Assembly (NCBI GenBank): GCA_027297005.1
Contig: JAPUIN010000308.1
Coordinates: 1 to 5,678 of the forward strand
Direction of reading: 5' to 3'
Length of the DNA: 5,678 bases
Source: Acidobacteriota bacterium
Lineage (GTDB): Bacteria; Acidobacteriota; Polarisedimenticolia; Gp22-AA2
Part shown: one piece after another, positions 1-5,526 of the stretch
How the letters are laid out: each line of letters opens with the position of its first letter
Numbering within the stretch: position 1 is the first letter of the stretch
Notes under the pieces: generated by a model
What the model saw: the letters and a program-made list of their open reading frames with translations, nothing else
What the model was told of the DNA's origin: nothing
The model's database searches: none
Program-made: the position numbers and the translations under genes

Positions 1-392
1 TTGTTGCCGGAGGAAAACTCCCCCGCCGTCTCCAGGTAGGCGACCGCCCACTTGCCCGATTCCCTGAAGGTCAGGATCGCGTCGCGCACCTCCTGTGCGG
101 TCGCGAACCCGAGGGTCGAGCGGTCAACGGTCAGGAGAAGACCATTAATCGCGTCATCGTCCCGCGCCTTCAGGATCGCCTCGATGATGTCCCTGACGGT
201 GCGGGACTTCTTACCGAGGAGCTTTTCGATCGTGCCGGCCGCCGCCTGCTCCGGGATGTCGCCCCGTATGGTCACCGTGAGGATGCTGTCCGAGCCCGGA
301 CGCATCGCCAGGTTCACCATGTACCCCAACGACACGAGGATGAAGATAAACAGGGCGAAGGTGATCAGCAGCCATTTCAGCGTTCGGTTCAT
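1..392 (-). CDS. sppA: Signal peptide peptidase SppA (protease IV), N-terminal part, truncated by window edge
   Basis: Only the first 130 codons are in the window; the gene continues past position 1. The start MNRTLKWLL is preceded by a strong Shine-Dalgarno (AAGGAG, forward ctcctt at 399-404) seven bases upstream. Residues 5-26 form one hydrophobic segment, the expected N-terminal membrane anchor. Then comes a beta strand and helix pattern typical of the SppA/ClpP-crotonase fold: ILTVTIRGDIPE (37-48), SRTVRDIIEAILKARDD (63-79), INGLLLTVD (82-90), and ATAQEVRDAILTFRESGKWAVAYLE (97-121). The last stretch matches the SppA pattern in which a helix leads into 'FR.SGK...AY'. By family knowledge SppA cleaves residual signal peptides in the inner membrane with a Ser/Lys dyad. 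The catalytic Lys and Ser lie in the missing part, so activity cannot be judged. It lies 148 bases downstream of the Sec-DsbA gene on the same strand. Confidence 0.82.
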   Translation of the reverse strand, partial: MNRTLKWLLITFALFIFILVSLGYMVNLAMRPGSDSILTVTIRGDIPEQAAAGTIEKLLGKKSRTVRDIIEAILKARDDDAINGLLLTVDRSTLGFATAQEVRDAILTFRESGKWAVAYLETAGEFSSGN

Positions 393-540
393 CGGGTACT
401 CCTTCCGACGGGCGTGCGGGAACCCGCCCGATTCGTAATCAACTCCGTGACTTCACGAGATCACGCGCTGCGGCGCGAACGCGACCGTGCGAGGTTGAAT
501 CATCATCCCACCACTTCACGCCGCACCGGCGGGAGCGGCA
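393..540 (-). other. Intergenic leader upstream of sppA with a hairpin and a short dyad
   Basis: This gap lies between the stop of the DsbA-family gene and the sppA start. Nearest the gene is the Shine-Dalgarno (399-404), then a hairpin at 409-430 with six-base arms CGGGCG/CGCCCG and a 10-base loop. Further upstream a 12-base dyad, CGTGA-CT-TCACG, lies at 446-457, with a third TCACG half-site at 461-465. I see no convincing -35/-10 pair, so sppA may be read from its own weak promoter or by read-through from the upstream gene. No open reading frame here resembles a real gene. Confidence 0.35.
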
Positions 541-552
541 TCAACCTCCCGC
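529..552 (-). terminator. Hairpin spanning the stop codon of the DsbA-family gene (possible weak terminator)
   Basis: Arms GCGGGAG (529-535) and CTCCCGC (546-552) are perfectly complementary over 7 bp with a 10-base loop. The loop includes the gene's final TGA (541-543). No U-rich tract follows in the direction of transcription, so it is not a classical intrinsic terminator; it may act as a 3' end stabiliser or do nothing. Confidence 0.25.
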
Positions 553-1371
553 GGGCCTGGCCTCCTTCGGGATCGGCAGCTTCAGGCGGGTCAGCTCGCT
601 GTTGATCACCTCGGCAAACGCCTGGAACGGTTTGGCGCCCGACAAGTAGCGCCCGTTTACGAAGAAGGCGGGTGTGCCGGTTGCGCCGAGTTTCTGTGCC
701 TCGGCCGCGTCAGCGTCGATCGTCTTTTGGCTCACGTTGCTGTCGATCGCCTTCTCGAATTTTGCCACGTCCAAGCCAAGATCCCCGGCGTACTGGAGGA
801 GAAAGTTCCTCTGGATCTTCGGATGGTTCTCGAACAGCAGATCGTGGTACTCCCAGAACTTCCCCTGCTCGAGTGCCGCCATCGAGGCGGTGTGAGCGAG
901 CGGCGCGTCCTTGTGGAAGCTCAGCGGGTGGTGCTTCCAGACGATCCGGACCTGATCCCCGTAGACTTTCTGAATCTGTTTGAGGGTCGGACCGACCCTC
1001 GCGCAGAACGGTCACTGAAAGTCGGAGAACTCGACGATCGTAACCGGGGCGTCCTTCGGCCCCCGGTACGGTGCGTTCTCCGTCTTCACTTGATAGACCT
1101 TGTTCGGATCTGGCCCCCGCCGTGCCCGCTGCGCCGTGGGCGCCGGCCGGTCGACCTTGGCCGAGATCTGCGTCAGCCGAGTCTCGATCTCTCCGAGCCT
1201 TGCATCCAGGCTCTTCTGAATGCGCCGCGTCTGGTCCCAATTCATGACCGCCATGAAGAGCAGAATCACCATACCCGCCAGCGTGGCGCCCAGCAGTGCC
1301 CCGATTGAAATCAGCGGCGTGCGTTCGATCCGCGGTCCGTCTCGGTCATTTTCCCTGAATCGTCTGGACAT
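541..1371 (-). CDS. Membrane-anchored DsbA-family thiol oxidoreductase, predicted selenoprotein (Sec-Pro-Phe-Cys active site)
   Basis: Read through the in-frame TGA at 1012-1014, this is one continuous 276-aa protein. It has a basic N-terminus, one membrane segment (about residues 20-43), a short coiled-coil-like helix (about 46-73), a Pro/Arg-rich linker, and a DsbA/thioredoxin-4-type domain (about 107-270). The strand VTIVEFSDFQ (110-119) leads into U120-P-F-C123, the place of the CxxC motif; the cis-proline loop is GATGTPAFFVNG (T233-P234). Between them lies the helical insertion expected of DsbA (HHPLSFHKDAP to LDVAKFEKAI). The start at 1371 is chosen because GAGGTGA (1377-1383) sits five bases upstream; a start 36 bases further upstream at 1407 adds 12 residues without such a site. 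The domain should face the periplasm and reduce, oxidise or isomerise protein thiols. Genuine Sec is favoured because both halves are intact and in frame, only the resolving position is TGA, and a SECIS-like hairpin follows. The alternative is a TGC/TGT to TGA nonsense mutation or sequencing error. Confidence 0.88.
975..1014 (-). promoter_or_regulatory. Candidate bacterial SECIS element with its UGA(Sec) codon
   Basis: Numbering the mRNA from U of UGA as 1 (window position 1014), bases 15-21 (GAGGGUC) pair perfectly with 27-33 (GACCCUC), closing a five-base loop GGUCC at 22-26. A lower stem UCUG (8-11) / CAGA (37-40) pairs across a symmetric 3x3 internal loop (CGC/AAA). The loop G lies 18 bases after the UGA, within the spacing usual for bacterial SECIS elements, and the GGU at the 5' side of the loop is the feature recognised by SelB in known cases such as E. 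coli fdhF. The palindrome occupies 982-1000 in the window. It lies in codons for a helix following the active site, so the codons are constrained by both protein and RNA structure. Confidence 0.72.
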
Positions 1372-1397
1372 AGCGTTCACCTCTAACGGAAAGGCTG

Positions 1398-1403
1398 ATT
1401 CTA
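1398..1403 (-). promoter_or_regulatory. Possible -10 box for the DsbA-family gene
   Basis: TAGAAT on the minus strand differs from the sigma70 -10 consensus at one position. It would place the transcript start a few bases downstream, about 20 bases before the chosen start codon, with the ribosome site at 1377-1383 inside this short leader. The -35 region is GC-rich and unconvincing, so this is tentative. Confidence 0.28.
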
Positions 1404-1643
1404 ACACGCAATCGGCGGCCGGGCCGACCGCTCACGGATCGGCTGGCACCGGGACAACGCTTCGAGCGAGGGTATCCTCGGGTTGGCCGCCGTAGGTGCT
1501 CGAGAGGTTCGGTGGCGGGGCGGGTCAACGTGGATGCACTCAACGCCGCCTGCGCGCCGGGGGTGGGGTTCGGCATGATTCTGTGGGTCAAGCCAAACGA
1601 CCTCGACGCAGCGTCGATGGCACCGGGGATCTGAGCCGGACGC
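1404..1643. other. Intergenic region between etfA and the DsbA-family gene
   Basis: About 240 bases without a supported gene. Short open frames exist on both strands, but they are Arg/Pro/Ser-rich and have no recognisable motif or good ribosome site. Nothing resembling a tRNA (including tRNA-Sec) was found. The only clear structure is the palindrome at 1603-1617 near the etfA end. Confidence 0.5.
1603..1617 (-). terminator. Possible terminator hairpin downstream of etfA
   Basis: TCGACGC-A-GCGTCGA is a perfect 15-base palindrome starting 27 bases after the etfA stop codon. As minus-strand RNA it can form a 6-bp stem with a 3-base loop, followed by GGUCGUUUGG, a poor U tract. Its position just after the operon suits termination, but the missing U run keeps confidence low. 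Confidence 0.35.
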
Positions 1644-2642
1644 CTAGCCCTCCCCCCGGGCCTCTTTCACCGCCTTGGTGAGGGCCGGAACGATCTCGAA
1701 CAGATCCCCCACCACCCCGACGTCGGCCACGCCGAAAATCGGCGCGTCCTGGTCCTTGTTGATCGCGACGATGTAGCCAGCGCCGCGCATCCCGACGATG
1801 TGCTGGATGGCGCCGGAAATACCACAGGCGATATAGAGCTTGGGGCTCACGGTCACGCCGCTGCTGCCAACCTGGTGCTCGTGCGGCAACCATCCCATGT
1901 CGGTCACGGGGCGCGACGCGCCGAGCTGGCCGCCGAGCGCGTCGGCCAGCTCCTTGACGACTGAGATCTTTTCGGCCGAGCCGACTCCGCGCCCTCCGGA
2001 CACGATGATCTCAGCCTGACTCAGATCAACCGCGCCGGTCTCACCCTTTTTGATCTCGACGAACCTGGCCTTCAAATCCCCGTCGGCAAACGACGGCTGG
2101 ATCTTGCGCACGGATCCGCTGCCGCCCGGCGCGGCTGGCTGTGCAGCACCGCGCATGACCGTCGCAATCAGCGGCTGCGCACCGCCGAGATCGACGATCT
2201 GCACGAATTTCCCGTTGAACACCTTCCGCGTGAACAGCGCCTTGCCGCCGTCGAAGGTGATGGCCGAGCATTCGGTAGCCAGAGGACGGTCGAGCCCCGC
2301 CGACACCAGGGGGGCGGCATCCCAGCCGTTCGGCGTGTGTCCGAACAGGACGATGGCCGGATCCTCGGCCTTGACCACCTCCTCGATGACGCGACGGGAG
2401 GCGTCCCCGGTGTAGTTCGCGAGCGCCTCCCCCTCGACGTAAATGACTTCGGCGGCTCCCCGCGCTGCGATCTCGCCGGCCAGATTCTCAATCCCGTTTC
2501 CCAGGAGGACCGCCTTGATGTCGGTGGCAGCATTCCAGCCGGCCTCGCCGGCCAGCCTGTGTGCCATGCCAAGCAGCTCATAAGTAATGTCCCGAACCGC
2601 TCCGCCCTCATGTTCCGCAACGATGATCGCCTTGCACGCCAT
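1644..2642 (-). CDS. etfA: Electron transfer flavoprotein, alpha subunit (FAD-binding)
   Basis: A 332-aa protein, full length for the family. The N-terminal half (about 1-200) is the ETF alpha/beta domain. The C-terminal half is the FAD domain, with all the usual landmarks: GGRGVG (216-221), GASRPVTD (241-248), QVGSSG (257-262), the GISGAIQH signature (274-281), AINKD (293-297), and VGVVGDLFEIVP (308-319). In known ETFs this subunit holds FAD and passes electrons from acyl-CoA and other dehydrogenases to ETF:quinone oxidoreductase. The start codon lies 2 bases after the etfB stop with little Shine-Dalgarno of its own, so translation is probably coupled to etfB. Stop is TAG. It is in the cytoplasm as a heterodimer with EtfB. 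No defect is visible. Confidence 0.96.
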   Translation of the reverse strand: MACKAIIVAEHEGGAVRDITYELLGMAHRLAGEAGWNAATDIKAVLLGNGIENLAGEIAARGAAEVIYVEGEALANYTGDASRRVIEEVVKAEDPAIVLFGHTPNGWDAAPLVSAGLDRPLATECSAITFDGGKALFTRKVFNGKFVQIVDLGGAQPLIATVMRGAAQPAAPGGSGSVRKIQPSFADGDLKARFVEIKKGETGAVDLSQAEIIVSGGRGVGSAEKISVVKELADALGGQLGASRPVTDMGWLPHEHQVGSSGVTVSPKLYIACGISGAIQHIVGMRGAGYIVAINKDQDAPIFGVADVGVVGDLFEIVPALTKAVKEARGEG

Positions 2643-2644
2643 GG

Positions 2645-3436
<792 letters not shown>

Positions 3437-3472
3437 GCGGTTCCTCCGGGATGGGCTCTCGATCGGGCGCCT

Positions 3473-3500
3473 ATCATAGAACACTGACCGCCGCGGTCAA
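3473..3500 (-). promoter_or_regulatory. Sigma70-like promoter of etfBA
   Basis: On the minus strand TTGACC (3495-3500) and TATGAT (3473-3478) are separated by 16 bases; each hexamer matches the consensus at five of six positions. The predicted transcript start is about 3466, giving a leader of roughly 30 bases that contains the GGAGG ribosome site. This is the best promoter in the window. Confidence 0.62.
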
Positions 3501-3507
3501 GCGGTCA
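3485..3507. promoter_or_regulatory. Palindromic operator-like site overlapping the etfBA -35 box
   Basis: TGACCGC-C-GCGGTCA is a perfect 15-base dyad (3485-3499) followed by one more GCGGTCA half-site (3501-3507). It covers the -35 hexamer and part of the spacer, so a bound protein would block RNA polymerase. The shape (7-base arms, odd centre) fits a homodimeric repressor such as a TetR-family regulator of fatty-acid or branched-chain acid breakdown. That family assignment is inference; no regulator gene is in the window. Confidence 0.5.
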
Positions 3508-3549
3508 CACCCGCACGTGGGGCACCGGAATTGCGTCGCGCCGCCTCCT

Positions 3550-3625
3550 CCTGGAGCCTGTCCGCATGTGGCGGCGCGGCGTCCCGAACACGACCCCACA
3601 CAATCCCCCCGGACAGGCTCCTAGG
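3550..3625. repeat. Short inverted-repeat element (MITE- or REP-like)
   Basis: CCTGGAGCCTGTCCG (3550-3564) is inverted at 3610-3625 as CCTAGGAGCCTGTCCG, identical apart from one inserted A. The 45-base centre holds a smaller pair, TGTGG (3567-3571) and CCACA (3596-3600), so the whole 76 bases could fold as one long hairpin. It sits in the non-coding gap between the divergent etfB and small basic-protein genes. Size, terminal repeats and placement fit a miniature non-coding mobile element; only one copy is in this window. Confidence 0.45.
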
Positions 3626-3655
3626 CCACGGTCGCCCCTTAGGGTAGGATAGGGA

Positions 3656-3676
3656 CCTTCGGGAAAACCCCGGAGG
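3656..3676 (+). other. Hairpin in the upstream region of the small basic-protein gene
   Basis: CCTTCGGG (3656-3663) pairs with CCCGGAGG (3669-3676) over 8 bp, including one G-U pair, with loop AAAAC. It ends 35 bases before the ATG at 3712. It has no U tract after it, so a leader structure or mRNA-stability element is more likely than a terminator. No clear promoter hexamers are visible around it; TAGGAT at 3645-3650 is a weak -10 candidate without a -35. Confidence 0.3.
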
Positions 3677-3711
3677 CATCCAGACCGTTCGATCATCAAC
3701 TAGCAGGAGCC

Positions 3712-3828
3712 ATGGGCAAAGGCACAAGAAAGGCCGAAATCCACCAGCGCCGCCATCGGCGTAAGAAGCGTGAGAAGCTCCGCCGGAAGGGGAAGCTTCC
3801 TCCAGCCAACGCCGAAAAAAGATCCTGA
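3712..3828 (+). CDS. Very small, highly basic protein (MGKGTRKAE type), function unknown
   Basis: A 38-aa open frame beginning MGKGTRKAEIHQRRHRRKK and ending in TGA. Of 38 residues, 17 are Lys or Arg, with two His; there is no membrane segment or cysteine. AGGAG (3705-3709) precedes the ATG, though only two bases away, which is close for a Shine-Dalgarno. The opening and the RRHRRKK run resemble very small basic proteins found in planctomycete and acidobacterial genomes (I recall the DUF6800 type), and less closely ribosome-associated peptides such as Thx or the COX24-like basic tail. A nucleic-acid or ribosome contact is a reasonable guess, but no function is established. It is the only plus-strand gene here, divergent from etfB and convergent with the DUF885 gene. 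Confidence 0.6.
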   Translation: MGKGTRKAEIHQRRHRRKKREKLRRKGKLPPANAEKRS

Positions 3829-3853
3829 AGGCCAGGAGTCTGTCCGGGGCATG

Positions 3854-3872
3854 CATCGGTCCACAGCCGATG
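3854..3872 (+). terminator. Possible terminator hairpin after the small basic-protein gene
   Basis: CATCGG (3854-3859) and CCGATG (3867-3872) form a 6-bp stem with a 7-base loop, 25 bases after the stop codon. No T tract follows, so it is only a candidate. Confidence 0.28.
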
Positions 3873-3906
3873 ATCCGGTTCTCGTGCTCCTATCATTCCA
3901 GCGGGC

Positions 3907-3935
3907 GATCGCGAATGATCATTTTATCGGCGATC
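3907..3935. terminator. Possible bidirectional terminator between convergent genes
   Basis: GATCGC (3907-3912) and GCGATC (3930-3935) enclose the perfect palindrome AATGATCATT (3914-3923) and an AT-rich stretch ATTTTAT, the only such run nearby. It lies between the ends of two convergent genes, 17 bases beyond the stop of the DUF885 gene, where a shared terminator would be expected. Confidence 0.35.
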
Positions 3936-3952
3936 CTCCAGCAGAGCGCCGC

Positions 3953-5290
3953 TCAGCCCAACTCGGAGGGCATCTTCGGAAAGGCGAGCAGGCCGAGGAA
4001 TACCTTCCATCTCTCCTCCGACGATCCCGATGGGCCGGTCTTCGACTCGACGTAACGCCGGACGAGATCCTTGCCGAGGTTGTAGTTGATGACATAGCTG
4101 CGGTACTGCTCGATGAACCGGAGCCTCTGCCCGGCGCGCTCCCGGCTCATCAGAGCATAGCGCACCAGCCACTCCGTCGCCTGCGCGGCATCGATTGTCC
4201 CATCCAGGTACTGGCGCGCCGCCTCGTTTCCGGCGTAGTTCAGATCCTCCTTCAGGGCGTGGATGGCGTAGTACTCCTCTGCCCGCACGGGGTCCAGGCC
4301 GGCGAGCGGGAAGAGCACGTCGCGATCGAAGGCCATGCGCTCCTCTCCAGGGAAGGTGATGTCGATGCCGTAATTGGCGCTCCCTTCCGCGATGAGCGAA
4401 TGCGGCGCGAACAGCGGGTAGATCGTGTACTCGACCCAGCCCCTCTCCTTGACGAGCGCCTGATCCTGAAGCGTGTGGAAGAGATGATGCCCCGGGTAAC
4501 CCTCGTGGCAGGCGAGATCGATCGCGCGGTCGATATAGATCGGAAAATCGGTGTTGACCTGGATCAGGCTCCTGTAGTCCCCCTGGTACCAGTTGTAACC
4601 GCTCCACGATTTGTCAGTGACATACTCCAGCGTGAAACTCTCGCCCACCGGCAAGGTGACGTGGCGCGCGGTGCGCTCGCGGCAGGCCTCGATCGCGGCC
4701 TTGAACACCTCGTCCAGACGATCGACCGGGATCACGAACTGCGACCGGTACGCCTCGTAGCGATCCCTCACCGACCCCTCTCCGGGGAGCGCCCCGTCGA
4801 GCCGCGCGATGATCGTCTCGAAGTGCTCCGTGCCGTGCGTCGGCGCGACGGCGTCATACAGCAGCCGCGATTCCTCGTCGAAGGTCATCGTCCGTCCGCC
4901 CACCAGATCGGCCCGTGCCGCAAGAGCCCGGATCTGGCCCGCGAGACCGGTGCGCCGGAACCGCGCCGGAGGGTCGGCCGGTACGGGTGTGGCGCTCAGG
5001 TCGCTCAACAGCGCGCGCGCCTGCTCACCGATCGCGTCGACCGCAAGGGCGTCACGCTCCGCCTGATCCTTGAACTCCTGCGGGCCGAAATACGCGTCGA
5101 CGTAATCTTTGTCGTGGCGCCCCAGCGCTAGGGCCAGCTTGGTGTAGGACTCAGCGAACTGATTCATTCCCTCTTCCCCTTGCGCGCTTTCCCGCGGAGC
5201 GGCGCCATGATCCTCCACCCGGGGGCCGCATCCGGAGAGCAGGGCGCCCAGAGTCAGAACGACAGCCATGGCCGGCTTGCCGGTCCTCAT
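3953..5290 (-). CDS. DUF885-family putative metallopeptidase, secreted lipoprotein
   Basis: A 445-aa protein. The N-terminus is a lipoprotein signal: basic MRTGK, hydrophobic AMAVVLTLGALL, then lipobox L-S-G-C with Cys21 as the lipidated residue; a flexible Gly/Glu-rich spacer follows. The body is mostly helical. The key motif is CHEGYPGHHLF (261-271), the HExxPGHH signature of DUF885 (PF05960), followed by AEGSANYG (301-308), whose Glu302 would be a third zinc ligand in a gluzincin-like site. Also typical is KSWSGYNWYQGDYRSLIQVNTDFPIYIDRAIDL (227-259). Typical DUF885 proteins are nearer 550-600 aa, so this is a short subgroup member. Zinc peptidase activity is inferred from the motif and its resemblance to M32-type enzymes; the substrate is unknown. 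The start has AGGAGA six bases upstream. It is transcribed alone, with a weak promoter upstream. The long antisense open frame across it is a shadow of its GC-rich codons. Confidence 0.85.
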   Translation of the reverse strand: MRTGKPAMAVVLTLGALLSGCGPRVEDHGAAPRESAQGEEGMNQFAESYTKLALALGRHDKDYVDAYFGPQEFKDQAERDALAVDAIGEQARALLSDLSATPVPADPPARFRRTGLAGQIRALAARADLVGGRTMTFDEESRLLYDAVAPTHGTEHFETIIARLDGALPGEGSVRDRYEAYRSQFVIPVDRLDEVFKAAIEACRERTARHVTLPVGESFTLEYVTDKSWSGYNWYQGDYRSLIQVNTDFPIYIDRAIDLACHEGYPGHHLFHTLQDQALVKERGWVEYTIYPLFAPHSLIAEGSANYGIDITFPGEERMAFDRDVLFPLAGLDPVRAEEYYAIHALKEDLNYAGNEAARQYLDGTIDAAQATEWLVRYALMSRERAGQRLRFIEQYRSYVINYNLGKDLVRRYVESKTGPSGSSEERWKVFLGLLAFPKMPSELG

Positions 5291-5322
5291 CTTGATCTCC
5301 TCTCGTCACAGATTGAGCCCGG

Positions 5323-5352
5323 ACTCTACCCCGCCCGAAAGTGGTTGAGCAA
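5323..5352 (-). promoter_or_regulatory. Possible weak promoter of the DUF885 lipoprotein gene
   Basis: TTGCTC (5347-5352) and TAGAGT (5323-5328) on the minus strand are 18 bases apart, each a partial match to sigma70 boxes. The transcript would begin near 5316, about 26 bases before the start codon. Tentative. Confidence 0.28.
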
Positions 5353-5399
5353 CGCCATCGTCCGACGTGCAGAGGGAGCATGCACCGGCAGATCGGGGG

Positions 5400-5524
5400 G
5401 CGGATCGCGGTGAGGCCACTCGCGCCGAGGCTGCATCGAGCCGCGCCATGCGGTGCGGAGGGTCTCTTGTGGACTGCGCGAGCGAGTCAAAGGCCGCGGT
5501 GCATGTGGCCTCGCCGCGATCCGC
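5400..5524. repeat. 125-bp structure bounded by 20-bp inverted repeats
   Basis: The arm at 5400-5419 and the arm at 5505-5524 are inverted copies differing at one base (T5411 opposite G5513). As plus-strand RNA this is a G-U pair, so all 20 positions pair; as minus-strand RNA it is an A-C mismatch. A second pair, CTCGCGC (5419-5425) and GCGCGAG (5476-5482), extends the fold and leaves 5483-5504 looped out. The right arm ends two bases from the clpA stop codon. It could be a miniature mobile element, a non-coding RNA on the plus strand, or a 3' end structure for clpA; no U tract follows on either side. The region 5291-5399 holds only the leader of the DUF885 gene. Confidence 0.5.
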
Positions 5525-5526
5525 AG

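Noticed and set aside
1012..1014. In-frame TGA read as an ordinary stop, making the upstream 119-codon frame a stand-alone gene and the downstream frame a second gene or pseudogene
   Set aside because: The downstream part starts in the middle of a DsbA fold, the TGA falls exactly at the active-site Cys, and a SECIS-like hairpin follows. A single read-through protein explains everything seen.
727..1308. Plus-strand open frame (193 codons) across the DsbA-family gene
   Set aside because: It is antisense to the Sec-DsbA coding region and has no recognisable domain; its openness follows from codon bias on the other strand.
1346..1591. Minus-strand 81-codon frame beginning MTHRIMPNP
   Set aside because: It overlaps the start of the DsbA-family gene in another frame, is Arg/Pro/Ser-rich, lacks a Shine-Dalgarno and resembles no family I know.
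1512..1634. Plus-strand GTG frame reading VAGRVNVDALNAA... as a possible gene fragment
   Set aside because: Only about 40 codons, no ribosome site and no family match; it runs through the palindrome behind etfA. It could be a relic but cannot be supported.
1404..1643. A tRNA gene, possibly tRNA-Sec (selC), in the gap next to the selenoprotein
   Set aside because: No acceptor stem, T-loop GGTTCGAAT-like box or long variable arm could be arranged on either strand.
3497..3856. Minus-strand 119-codon frame in the etfB upstream gap
   Set aside because: It runs through the inverted-repeat element and antisense to the small basic-protein gene, with shadow-like composition.
3770..5131. Long plus-strand open frame (453 codons)
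   Set aside because: It is antisense to the DUF885 lipoprotein gene, has an Arg/Val/Asp-rich composition typical of mirrored GC-rich codons, shows no motif and lacks a good ribosome site.
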